A stretch of 64,000 nt of DNA from Bacteroidia bacterium (GTDB taxonomy: Bacteria > Bacteroidota > Bacteroidia > Bacteroidales > Marinilabiliaceae), in contig JAUNDI010000004.1 of the NCBI GenBank assembly GCA_030526155.1, forward strand, positions 1 to 64,000, written 5' to 3'. Below are positions 9,233 to 17,519 of this stretch, piece after piece; within the stretch, counting starts at the first letter, position 1; each line of letters starts with the position of its first letter. A model generated the notes under the pieces. That model made no database searches, was not told the origin of the DNA, and saw only the letters and a list, made by a program, of their open reading frames with translations. Position numbers and translations under genes: made by a program.

Positions 9233-9265
9233 CAAAGATATCCCTACTATCAAAATATCCACCAA
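9233..9265 (-). promoter_or_regulatory. Promoter of the TPR-like gene
   Basis: Minus strand TATCTTTG at 9240-9233 with a TTG at 9265-9263; the 22-nt spacer is longer than usual. It is back to back with the plus-strand promoter at 9271-9300. Confidence 0.45.
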
Positions 9266-9270
9266 ATATC

Positions 9271-9300
9271 TTGCCTAAAAAAAGTAAGTAACTAACTTTG
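9271..9300 (+). promoter_or_regulatory. Promoter of the Cof phosphatase-trkA operon
   Basis: TTG at 9271-9273, exactly 19 nt, then TAACTTTG at 9293-9300: a full match to the Bacteroidota sigma-70 consensus. The ATG is 27 nt beyond the -7 box. Confidence 0.75.
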
Positions 9301-9326
9301 CATCATACTACCATAAGAAAAAACCA

Positions 9327-10154
9327 ATGTACAAACTGATTGCCCTTGACATAGATGGCACACTAACTAACGATGAGAAGGTTATCCCTCAACGTAATAT
9401 AGATGCCCTCATGAAGGCTCAACGCGAATATGGTATGCGTATCATATTGGCCTCTGGACGCCCTACATATGGTATCCAACACCTAGCAGAGCAACTTTCT
9501 CTCCCAAGATATGGCGGTTTTATAATGGCTTACAATGGGGCTCTACTCATCGATTGCTCGTCCGACCGTATCTTAGTGCAAGAGCTTCTCCCTCGTACAA
9601 CACTCCCCGCACTCTGCCAAGCAGCTAAGGAGTTCGGGCAAAATCTTATAACATACGACGAGAAAAATAATACCATCCTCACCACCGTCCTCGGAAATAA
9701 ATGGATAGAGCATGAGGCTTGGCTCAATAATAAGATGAATCTCCAACTTGTGGAGAATATGCACCAACAGGCTCCTACCGAGCTCCCTAAGTGTCTCATG
9801 GTGGGCGAACCTGAGGATATGGAGCGCCTTACTCCTATAATGCAAGAGCGTTTCCCCGATTTGGCAATATACCGCTCATCTCCTTTCTTTATGGAGATCG
9901 TCCCTAAGGGTATCGATAAGGCTAAGACACTATCTCGTCTATGCCGCCTTACGCATACCACCCCTCAAGAGTCTCTCATCGCTATGGGAGATGGCTTCAA
10001 TGATATTTCTATGGTCGATTTGGCTGGCTTCGGCGTCGCTATGCAAAATGGCTGCGACGACATAAAGAGAGTGGCCAACTTTATAGCTCCATCTAACGTA
10101 GATTGCGGTGTGGCTGTAGCTATGGAAAAGATATTAACTGATTCTAATATATAA
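9327..10154 (+). CDS. Cof-type HAD-IIB phosphatase
   Basis: 275 residues of the haloacid dehalogenase superfamily, subclass IIB. Motif I is DIDGTLTND (about 8-16), motif II ASGRPT (about 41), and motifs III/IV are the Lys of GIDKAKTL and GDGFNDISM near 230. Such enzymes dephosphorylate sugar phosphates or cofactors such as pyridoxal phosphate or FMN; specificity cannot be read from sequence. Its TAA shares a base with the trkA ATG (TAATG), indicating coupling. Confidence 0.88.
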   Translation: MYKLIALDIDGTLTNDEKVIPQRNIDALMKAQREYGMRIILASGRPTYGIQHLAEQLSLPRYGGFIMAYNGALLIDCSSDRILVQELLPRTTLPALCQAAKEFGQNLITYDEKNNTILTTVLGNKWIEHEAWLNNKMNLQLVENMHQQAPTELPKCLMVGEPEDMERLTPIMQERFPDLAIYRSSPFFMEIVPKGIDKAKTLSRLCRLTHTTPQESLIAMGDGFNDISMVDLAGFGVAMQNGCDDIKRVANFIAPSNVDCGVAVAMEKILTDSNI

Positions 10155-11491
10155 TGAGAATCTTTATTGCTGGCGCTGGAGCTGTTGGTACTCACTTAGC
10201 TAAACTTCTAGTCCAATCCGAACACGAAGTAGTCCTTATGGACGAAGATGAGGAGAAACTAGAGGCAGTGGATGCTAACCTCGATCTTCTTACTATCCGC
10301 GGTACTATGACCTCCCTCGAGGATCTTCGCCGCGCCGATGTAAGCCGTAGCGATCTCTTCATCGCCGTACCTCCATACCCAGATATGAGTATCCTCGCAG
10401 CGATATTAGCTAAAAAACTTGGCGCTAATACAACTATCGCTCGCGTAAACAACTCAGAATATCTCACAGAGGAAAATATCGAGTATTTTCACCAACTTGG
10501 CATAGACGAACTTATCTATCCCGAGAAACTTGGCGCCGCAGAGGCTATAGAGAGCCTTAAACTTAGGGGGGTTCGCCAGCTCTTCGAAAGTTCCGACGGC
10601 AAGGTGCTCCTCGTAGTAATAAAGGTGCGTGATAATGCTCCTATCATAAATATACCTTTCTCAGAAATCGATCCCGAGAAAAAGAAACGATACAATATCG
10701 TAGCTATATATCGCGACAACGAGACTATCATACCTCATGGCAACGACCAACTCCAACACGGAGATATCGTATATTTCGTTACAACTCACGAAAATCTCCT
10801 ACTCCTCATGCGCGATGCTGGTAAGGAGCAGTACGAGGTGCAGAATGTCATGATAGTGGGCGGCTCTCGTATAGGCCAGCTTATCGCTTCCAAAATAGAG
10901 TACGATTACAATACCAAACTTATAGAAATTAGACGTGATAAGAGTAATCGTCTCGCAAACCGACTAGAAAATACTCTCATCATAAATGGTGATGGCCGTA
11001 ATATGCAACTCCTCAAAGATGAGGGAATATCTAAAATGCAGGCTTTCATCGCTGTCACAGACTCTCCAGAGGTGAATATCCTAGCTTGCCAACTAGCCAA
11101 GAAAATGGGAGTGCCAAAAACTATCGCAGAGGTGGAAAACCTAGATTATATCCCCCTAGCCGAGGAGATTGGTATCGGTACCCTAATCAATAAAAAACTT
11201 ATCGCAGCTAGTTATATCTATCGATATACTCTTAAGTCGCACGTGGCCTACGTAAAGTGCCTCACAAGTACTAATGCCGAAATGATTGAACTCATCGCTC
11301 AGCCTGGCTCAAAGGTCACTAAGTCGCCTATCATGAAGCTATCTCTTCCTAAGGATATGAATGTCGGTGCTATAGTGCGTGGCGACGAGGTGATAATAGC
11401 AGATGGTAATACACAAATAGAACAATACGATAAAGTAGTCATCTTCGTACTACAGGAGTCTATCCATAAAATAGAAAAGCTCTTCTCATAA
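10154..11491 (+). CDS. trkA: Trk potassium uptake regulatory subunit TrkA
   Basis: 445 residues with two tandem RCK units. The first Rossmann fold starts at FIAGAGAVGTHLAKLL, the second at VMIVGGSRIGQLIA (about 231). Each is followed by a TrkA_C domain, the last ending in YDKVVIFVLQ. It is the cytoplasmic NAD(H)-binding gate of a TrkH/TrkG channel. The usual partner trkH is not adjacent: the next gene is a HAD phosphatase. Confidence 0.95.
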   Translation: MRIFIAGAGAVGTHLAKLLVQSEHEVVLMDEDEEKLEAVDANLDLLTIRGTMTSLEDLRRADVSRSDLFIAVPPYPDMSILAAILAKKLGANTTIARVNNSEYLTEENIEYFHQLGIDELIYPEKLGAAEAIESLKLRGVRQLFESSDGKVLLVVIKVRDNAPIINIPFSEIDPEKKKRYNIVAIYRDNETIIPHGNDQLQHGDIVYFVTTHENLLLLMRDAGKEQYEVQNVMIVGGSRIGQLIASKIEYDYNTKLIEIRRDKSNRLANRLENTLIINGDGRNMQLLKDEGISKMQAFIAVTDSPEVNILACQLAKKMGVPKTIAEVENLDYIPLAEEIGIGTLINKKLIAASYIYRYTLKSHVAYVKCLTSTNAEMIELIAQPGSKVTKSPIMKLSLPKDMNVGAIVRGDEVIIADGNTQIEQYDKVVIFVLQESIHKIEKLFS

Positions 11492-11500
11492 TTTTCCCAT

Positions 11501-12091
11501 ATGAACAATAGCCAAAAATACACTATCCCTGCAGATGTCAAGGGTCTTATTTTCGATCTAGACGGAACTCTCCTTAATAGTATGCCTCTCCATTGGTTCG
11601 CTTGGCAAGCCTCTTTTCGTAGATATAATGTCGAACTAGATCACGCAGAGTTTATGACTCTTGCTGGTAAGCCTATCGAGAAAATAGCAGCACATTTCAT
11701 CGAGAAGTTCCACCTCGAAAATAAAACCAACGTAAAGGATATCATAGACGAAAAGGATCGTGTAGTATGGGACGAAATAGATAAAATCGAACCTATCGCT
11801 TCAGTAGTAAGCGTAGCTAAGTCTTATTTCGGGAAATTGCCTATGTCCGTAGGCACAGGTGCCGATCGCCGCAGAGCAGAGCATATGCTTAAGGCCGCCG
11901 GCCTCATCGAAATGTTCCCCGTAATAGTCCCTGCCGAGGACGTAGCTAACCACAAACCAGCCCCAGATACCTTCCTACGATGCGCAGAACTTATGGGCGT
12001 CGCCCCAGAACATTGCTTGGTTTTCGAAGATGCAATTTCTGGTATCAAAGCAGCCGAAGCCGCAAACATGAAGTGGATAAGGGTAGAGTAA
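11501..12091 (+). CDS. Beta-phosphoglucomutase-family HAD hydrolase
   Basis: 196 residues, HAD subclass IA. Motif I is FDLDGTLLNSMPLHW (about 18-32), a cap of helices follows, then GTGADRRRAEHML (motif II region, about 118), KPAP (motif III Lys, about 150) and VFEDAISGIKAAEAA (motif IV, near 172). It resembles the YqaB-type sugar-phosphate phosphatases more than true mutases. Encoded 9 nt after trkA. Confidence 0.85.
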   Translation: MNNSQKYTIPADVKGLIFDLDGTLLNSMPLHWFAWQASFRRYNVELDHAEFMTLAGKPIEKIAAHFIEKFHLENKTNVKDIIDEKDRVVWDEIDKIEPIASVVSVAKSYFGKLPMSVGTGADRRRAEHMLKAAGLIEMFPVIVPAEDVANHKPAPDTFLRCAELMGVAPEHCLVFEDAISGIKAAEAANMKWIRVE

Positions 12092-12095
12092 TTTT

Positions 12096-12238
12096 ACGAT
12101 GAACAAGGGACAATCCCGTATCCTCACAATAACTTTTTTACGATGAAGAAGGGTGCTCCCCGAGTGCTCCCTTGGTGCACAAATAACAATTTTTACGATG
12201 AACGAGGGTACTCCCTCACCTCATTCGAGCATCATCTA
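12096..12238 (+). repeat. Tandem array of the 44-nt intergenic repeat (3 units)
   Basis: Units start with ACGATGAA at 12096, 12140 and 12195. Unit 1 is 44 nt. Unit 2 is 55 nt because of an 11-nt insertion. Unit 3 runs straight into a 9-nt minisatellite. Each unit ends in a T-run before the next ACGATGAA. The array begins four bases after the stop codon of the upstream gene. Confidence 0.85.
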
Positions 12239-12290
12239 GCCCATCTAGAATAACTAGAACAACTAGAACAACTACGACCTACTAGAAGCC
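12236..12290 (+). repeat. 9-nt CTAG minisatellite
   Basis: CTAG/CTAC starts at 12236, 12245, 12254, 12263 and 12272, exactly 9 nt apart, then at 12282. The unit is about CTAGAACAA. Related arrays lie at 40398-40447 and (reverse complement) 54106-54155. The remainder up to the sigma gene holds no feature I can name. Confidence 0.8.
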
Positions 12291-12394
12291 ACAAACTCCC
12301 CACTCGCCACTGTCCATTATACAATTTTCCCCCTCCCTTTTGCAAATCCCAAACAAAACCACTATCTATGCTACCAAATCATTATCACATAAAA

Positions 12395-12961
12395 ATGTCG
12401 CTAACCGCCAAGGAATACAAACAACTACTGCAAGACATAAAAACCAAGGGGCTTGATAGCTCTTTCCGTAAGCTATATTACGAGAGTTACGAACGTCTCT
12501 TCCGTACCGCATACTACTTTACCCAAAATGACGAACTCGCAAGGGAGGTCTCACTAGATGTCCTAGCCGATGTATGGGATAGACGCAACTCTATGGTCAT
12601 CCCCGACGATTGGGAACGTTGGAGTTTTATCGTTACCAAAAATAGGGCTCTCAATACCATAGAAAAGGAGTCAAAACGTCGTAGTAGCGCCGATGTCAAT
12701 GATATTGTCGTATCTCAAGATATTACCCCTTCTGATATCATAGAGGCATCAGAGGCTCAGGAGATATACGAACGTATAGTATGGGGCTTGTCTGAACGTT
12801 GCCGCGAAGCGTGGATTCTAGTGCGCGAAGAGGGCCTCTCCCATGCTGAGGCGGCTAAGCGTATGGGGACTAGCGAAAAGACTGTCGATGCGCAAATAAC
12901 TAAGGCTCTGCGTGCTTTGCGCGAGGCTCTCCTTTGTATGGCATATATACTATTGTCTTGA
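12395..12961 (+). CDS. ECF (FecI-like) RNA polymerase sigma factor
   Basis: 188 residues from the Met of MSLTAKEY; a longer in-frame start at 12368 adds nine residues that look non-conserved. The sigma-2 region (about 25-92, RLFRTAYYFTQNDELAREV to FIVTKNRALN) and sigma-4 region (about 120-180, with the helix-turn-helix GLSHAEAAKRMGTSEKTVDA) are clear; there is no sigma-3. It belongs to the Bacteroidota FecI-like group that works with FecR-type anti-sigma factors and TonB receptors. The cognate receptor follows directly; the anti-sigma candidate is three genes on (16925-17398). Confidence 0.9.
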   Translation: MSLTAKEYKQLLQDIKTKGLDSSFRKLYYESYERLFRTAYYFTQNDELAREVSLDVLADVWDRRNSMVIPDDWERWSFIVTKNRALNTIEKESKRRSSADVNDIVVSQDITPSDIIEASEAQEIYERIVWGLSERCREAWILVREEGLSHAEAAKRMGTSEKTVDAQITKALRALREALLCMAYILLS

Positions 12962-13010
12962 TATATTGTGACATAAGAAAAAAAGCAAAAAAATACTCTA
13001 GTGGCGTAGG

Positions 13011-13030
13011 TGTTGTCGGCTGTTGTCCTG
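13011..13030 (+). promoter_or_regulatory. Direct repeat upstream of the STN receptor, possible ECF promoter element
   Basis: TGTTGTC occurs twice exactly 10 nt apart (13011 and 13021), 36 nt before the receptor ATG. No TAnnTTTG box is present in this spacer, so a non-housekeeping sigma factor is plausible. Tentative. Confidence 0.3.
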
Positions 13031-13065
13031 TCTTTATGACCAGATAACAACAGTTACAATTAATT

Positions 13066-15855
13066 ATGTACAAAACAATGACAAGATTTATCTATCGTAT
13101 GGGAGGGCTACTCTCTCTATTGCTACTACTGATGATGACCACTGGCGCTCAAGCTCAAGAGAGGTTGTCTATCCACTTGTCCGATGCCTCAATTTCTCAA
13201 TTGGCTCAGGAGGTTCAACGTCAAGTTGATTATACGTTCGTCTACGCCGAGGCGATGGTGAAGGACGTAAGGGTTAATATTGATATAAAGGATGCAGAGC
13301 TGACAGAGGTGCTATCTGTGGCTCTGAAGGATACTGGGCTATCTTTTCGTATTACTAATCGCCATATCGTAATCGGTCGCGCGCGCCCCAATAATGACGC
13401 CCCAAAACCCGAAGGTCAAACACGTACAATATCTGGATATATCAAGGACGCCGATAGTAGAGAAACTCTAATAGGTGCTACCATATTCTGCCTAAACACT
13501 AGTCAAGCTGTCTCCTCTAACGAGTATGGCTTCTTTTCTATTACTCTGCCTCAGGGGGATATCGCTTTGCTTTCTTCTTATATAGGGTACGAGACACAAA
13601 GTGTAGCTTTAGCAGATGGCGATAACGTGGCGCTTAACATCTTCATGCATTCTGATAATCGGATCGAAGAGGTCTTAGTGCGTGCAGATCGCCCCGAAAC
13701 GGGTAGCGCAAGTACTCGTACTGGTGCGGAGTCTGTCCCCGTGTCGTATATCAATCAACTGCCATGTCTGTTGAGCGAACCTGATGTAATGCGAGCTCTT
13801 CACTCCCTCCCGGGCGTACAAAAGGGTATCTCTGGTACTAGTGGTATATTTGTTCGAGGTGGCGGACAAGAGCAAAATCTATTCCTCTTGGATGGGGTAT
13901 CTCTATATAACGTAGACCATATATTCGGTTTCATGAGCGCCTTTATGCCTGATGCTGTGAAGAATGTCGACTTCTACAAATCAGCCTTCCCCGCTCGTTA
14001 TGGCGGGCGCTTGTCGTCTGTGGTGGATGTGCGTACTAAGGACGGTGATATGCAGTCTTATCATGGCGCATTCTCTATAGGTCTCCTCTCTTCACATGCA
14101 TCTCTCGAGGGTCCTATAAAGACCAACCGTACCTCTTTCTGTATCTCTGCTCGTCGTAGTTATATCGATGGTTTGTATGCCCTAATGCGTAAAATAGGCG
14201 ATAAGTCGAACTCCAAGGGGTTGCGTCCTAGCTTTTATGATATCAATGCTAAGCTAAATCATATCGTGTCCGACTCAGATCGCCTCTTCTTTAGCTTCTA
14301 TTTAGGAAGGGATGCATATCGTTATAACCTCAAGGAGCATACTGATCGCGGAATGCTTGATGAATCTGGTGAGGTGGATAAGACGTGCTACAGTAATACT
14401 AAGACTATCCTTAAGTCTAGATGGGGTAATATTCTCGGAAGTGTTAGGTGGAATCATATTTACTCGCCTCGCTTGTTTTCAAACACTACCATAGCCTACA
14501 ATAAGTTTAGCTTCAATATTAAACATATCGATCTCGATGAGGCATGGGAGCACGGAGCATTAACACTGTATGATAGGTATGAGAATCGTTTCAAAAGTGG
14601 TATATCTGATGTCTCGCTTATGCACGACCTCGATTTCCACCCAGCCCCTTCTCATCATGTGCGTATGGGTGCTCAATATGTTATTCATCGTTTCTTGCCA
14701 GAGGTAAGGCGCGGTGCATCTACTACTAAGGTTAATGGTGATGTACCCACAACTGAGAATAGATACGATGTTGATGGCACAAAGAGTATAGCTAATGATA
14801 TGTCTCTCTATGCCGAGGACGATATGAGCATCTCTGATAACTTTCAAATGATAATTGGCCTTCGTGCAAATCTCTTTGCCGTCGAGGGTAAGGCCTACCC
14901 TGTTGTCGAGCCTCGCTGGTCTGCTTGCTTTAAGCCTAATGCCTCTTGGCGTATTAAGACTTCATATGCTATGATGCATCAGTATGTTCACCTCCTATCA
15001 TCTATGCCAATATCTCTCCCAACAGATTTATGGGTGCCCGTCTCTAAGAGTATCAAACCTATGACTTCTAATCAGGTGTCGGCTGGTATCTATACCGATA
15101 TAGTACCTACCGTTAATATCTCTGTCGAGGCGTACTATAAGTGGCTAGATAATGTATTGGATTTTAAGGATGGTGCTAACTTTACTGGTAATACTAGTGT
15201 GGGTTGGCAGAGATTAGTAGAGAGCGGTCAAGGTCGTAGCAAGGGAATAGAACTATCTGTAAAGCGTAGTGAGGGCCGCCTAACTGGGCAACTCTCGTAC
15301 TCTCTCTCTAAAACAGAACATAAATATGGCGATGCTATCAATGCTGGGCGTTGGTTCCCTTTTAGATTTGACCGTCGTCATGTGCTTAATGTTGTGACTC
15401 AATGGAGGGTGAATGAGAGGGTCGACTTTGGCGCTCAGTGGAACTTCTCTAGTGGAATATGTATTACTGTCCCTGATAAAATGGTGCGCATCGAACTGCC
15501 AGCTCCTAATTTCTACTATAGTAAGGATATTAATGAGATGGATTATGTAGTATGCAGTGCAAGGAATAACTATAGGGTTGAGCCTACTCATTCGCTTGAC
15601 GTTAATGTCAATTTCCACAAAAAGCTCAAGCATGTAAGCCGTACCCTTAGTATCTCTGTTATGAATGTCTACGCCCGTCGTAATGCCGATGTGGTATATG
15701 CCGAACTGCAAAATCGTATAGCTCGTGAAAATGGTACCTTACGGCCTTCAAATGGAGAAATATTAGATACTGACCTCCCTACTCGCGAGGTCGTAATAGC
15801 AAAGAATACTGTGATACCAATATTACCTTCTATCTCGTATCGTATTAGTTTCTAA
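13066..15855 (+). CDS. TonB-dependent receptor with N-terminal STN signalling domain
   Basis: 929 residues. Signal peptide (about 1-30, ending TGAQAQ), STN domain (about 32-106, LSIHLSDASISQLAQEV to FRITNRHIVIG), carboxypeptidase-regulatory-like domain (about 120-205), plug (PGVQKGISGTSGIFVRGGG to ARYGGRLSSVVDVRT, about 245-325) and a beta-barrel ending with the terminal aromatic RISF. The STN domain marks a transducing receptor that reports substrate binding to a periplasmic anti-sigma factor. It sits between an ECF sigma gene and a DUF4249 gene, which is the usual partner of this receptor type. The ligand is unknown. Confidence 0.9.
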   Translation: MYKTMTRFIYRMGGLLSLLLLLMMTTGAQAQERLSIHLSDASISQLAQEVQRQVDYTFVYAEAMVKDVRVNIDIKDAELTEVLSVALKDTGLSFRITNRHIVIGRARPNNDAPKPEGQTRTISGYIKDADSRETLIGATIFCLNTSQAVSSNEYGFFSITLPQGDIALLSSYIGYETQSVALADGDNVALNIFMHSDNRIEEVLVRADRPETGSASTRTGAESVPVSYINQLPCLLSEPDVMRALHSLPGVQKGISGTSGIFVRGGGQEQNLFLLDGVSLYNVDHIFGFMSAFMPDAVKNVDFYKSAFPARYGGRLSSVVDVRTKDGDMQSYHGAFSIGLLSSHASLEGPIKTNRTSFCISARRSYIDGLYALMRKIGDKSNSKGLRPSFYDINAKLNHIVSDSDRLFFSFYLGRDAYRYNLKEHTDRGMLDESGEVDKTCYSNTKTILKSRWGNILGSVRWNHIYSPRLFSNTTIAYNKFSFNIKHIDLDEAWEHGALTLYDRYENRFKSGISDVSLMHDLDFHPAPSHHVRMGAQYVIHRFLPEVRRGASTTKVNGDVPTTENRYDVDGTKSIANDMSLYAEDDMSISDNFQMIIGLRANLFAVEGKAYPVVEPRWSACFKPNASWRIKTSYAMMHQYVHLLSSMPISLPTDLWVPVSKSIKPMTSNQVSAGIYTDIVPTVNISVEAYYKWLDNVLDFKDGANFTGNTSVGWQRLVESGQGRSKGIELSVKRSEGRLTGQLSYSLSKTEHKYGDAINAGRWFPFRFDRRHVLNVVTQWRVNERVDFGAQWNFSSGICITVPDKMVRIELPAPNFYYSKDINEMDYVVCSARNNYRVEPTHSLDVNVNFHKKLKHVSRTLSISVMNVYARRNADVVYAELQNRIARENGTLRPSNGEILDTDLPTREVVIAKNTVIPILPSISYRISF

Positions 15856-15897
15856 TTTTAAGTTGATATTATGTTTTACCCATATAATCGTATTGAT

Positions 15898-16914
15898 ATG
15901 AATCTTAAGTCGCTATATATATACTCCCTAATATTTACCTTGGGACTCCTTACCGTCTCTTGTGAGGAGGAGGTTATAGATATTCGTATGCATGGTAACG
16001 ATGGCGAATATCAAATGCATGCCATAGTTAATACTGCTGATACCTTATCTTGTATTAGCATAAGGCGTGTACAGGGGTACGTCACTAAGCCTGTCACAAA
16101 TGCCGAGGTAGATATCCTAGTTAATGGGGCACTCCGTCAAACTATATCAAATGCCGATTGCGATACCTCTGATGGGCGCTACCTATTTATGCCTAACTTT
16201 AATGTAGGCGACAATATCCAGTTTATAGCTCGTGCAGATGGAAATGTACTCAAGGCAACCGCTAATTGTCTACAAGCGCTTGATATAGTTAGTGTAGATA
16301 CAGTTTATTATACTACATACTATTCCGATAGCTACTCTTTTAATAACTATCGTACATATATCAAAATCAAAAAGCCTAAAACCAATAAGTGGGATAGCCA
16401 TTACTATAGATTAGACGTCTTTACTATAGACGACTATATAGTAGATTGCGATGCAGATTTCAATTATGATACCTACGAATACACATATATCTATAAGCAT
16501 GCTATAAAGCAAGGTTCATATTACTCGCATACAAATGATTTAGCCTTGAACAATGGTAATATTGAGGATGGCGAGGATATCCTACCATTCCTTGAACAGA
16601 CGTCAAATAGATTTGGTGTATTTACAGACGATTTCTTTGATGGTGATACCTATACGCTAGTAGTGGACGTACCTTGTAACACCGATTGGGAGAATGAGAT
16701 ACTTTGTAGGGTATCTACGATATCTGCTGATGAGTATAATTTCTTAAGATCAGTAAGTAGTATGCCTATAGCTGATATGGAGAGTATCAATTGCGAACCT
16801 ATCATGAGGAGTAACGTTACTGGCGGTATGGGGTTTGTAGCTGTCGAGAGTGCTGCAGTATTCTCCCTAAAGAAGTCTCCACATTTTAATCCGTATAAAG
16901 TACCTTATATGTAA
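15898..16914 (+). CDS. DUF4249-family lipoprotein
   Basis: 338 residues from the Met at 15898. An in-frame Met at 15871 would put ten extra residues in front of the signal sequence, so I prefer the later one. A lipobox LTVSC is followed by acidic EEE, a typical Bacteroidota signal for a surface-exposed lipoprotein. The body is beta-rich (VIDIRMHGNDGEYQMHAIVN, VTNAEVDILVNG) as in DUF4249 proteins, which accompany TonB receptors and probably act as surface binding subunits. Located 42 nt after the receptor. Confidence 0.8.
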   Translation: MNLKSLYIYSLIFTLGLLTVSCEEEVIDIRMHGNDGEYQMHAIVNTADTLSCISIRRVQGYVTKPVTNAEVDILVNGALRQTISNADCDTSDGRYLFMPNFNVGDNIQFIARADGNVLKATANCLQALDIVSVDTVYYTTYYSDSYSFNNYRTYIKIKKPKTNKWDSHYYRLDVFTIDDYIVDCDADFNYDTYEYTYIYKHAIKQGSYYSHTNDLALNNGNIEDGEDILPFLEQTSNRFGVFTDDFFDGDTYTLVVDVPCNTDWENEILCRVSTISADEYNFLRSVSSMPIADMESINCEPIMRSNVTGGMGFVAVESAAVFSLKKSPHFNPYKVPYM

Positions 16915-16924
16915 TATATTACCT

Positions 16925-17398
16925 ATGAATTACGAAGATATTGAATCTCATACCCATTCGCCCAAGGGTGAATATGCAACGACAGAGGAGAATTACCAAA
17001 GACTTCTCTCTCGCCTCAAAACAGCTCCACCTATTACCCCTTCGCAACGTATTTGGAGCCGTAAATGGAGCGTAGCTGCTAGCGTCGCCATATTATGCGG
17101 TTTGGCATGGGCTACAACTTGGCATTTTAGTAGGTCGTTTACCAGCGATAGCGCTACTAATACAGAGAAGGTTATACAACAAACTAATATGCTATTTACA
17201 GATACTCCTCTCAGCGAAGTACTAGCAGCTATAGCCAATAGGTATAATATCAACACTGCAACAATAGACACCAAAGACGATATCAGGATTACTGCCGAGT
17301 TCGCTGCCGATGAACCTCTCGAAGAGGTATTAGAGGCTCTCTCAATGGTATCGGGTTTTGATATTAGAGTTGATGGAGGTGAAATAGTAGTGAAATGA
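16925..17398 (+). CDS. Compact FecR-like anti-sigma factor (TM plus DUF4974 domain only)
   Basis: 157 residues: a cytoplasmic N-terminus of about 47 residues, one membrane helix (48-66, WSVAASVAILCGLAWATTW), a short linker, then a C-terminal domain (about 88-157, FTDTPLSEVLAAIANRYNIN to GFDIRVDGGEIVVK) matching the end domain of Bacteroidota FecR proteins (DUF4974). The FecR core domain normally lying between the helix and this domain is absent; full-length homologues are about 300 residues or more. Encoded 10 nt after the DUF4249 gene, so probably the anti-sigma factor of the ECF sigma at 12395. The role is inferred. Confidence 0.7.
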   Translation: MNYEDIESHTHSPKGEYATTEENYQRLLSRLKTAPPITPSQRIWSRKWSVAASVAILCGLAWATTWHFSRSFTSDSATNTEKVIQQTNMLFTDTPLSEVLAAIANRYNINTATIDTKDDIRITAEFAADEPLEEVLEALSMVSGFDIRVDGGEIVVK

Positions 17399-17421
17399 TA
17401 TATGTAAAATGTCAATTCACA

Positions 17422-17466
17422 TAAAAATTTACGACCTACCTCAGGCTCCCTGAGTAGGTCGTAAAT
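17422..17466 (-). terminator. Terminator after yhcH (hairpin may act on both strands)
   Basis: A long stem runs from ATTTACGACCTAC (17427-17439) to GTAGGTCGTAAAT (17454-17466), continued by TCAGG/CCTGA with one bulged base. On the minus strand it is followed by TTTTTAT, fitting termination of lacI-exuT-yhcH. It also lies just after the plus-strand anti-sigma gene. Confidence 0.75.
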
Positions 17467-17519
17467 ACCATCTAACAAATCTATATCCTAAAGGATTATA
17501 TGCACACAAAACATTCTAA

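Noticed and set aside
12096..12238. CRISPR array
   Set aside because: Units are adjacent and diverge along their full length; there are no constant repeats with unique spacers and no cas genes.
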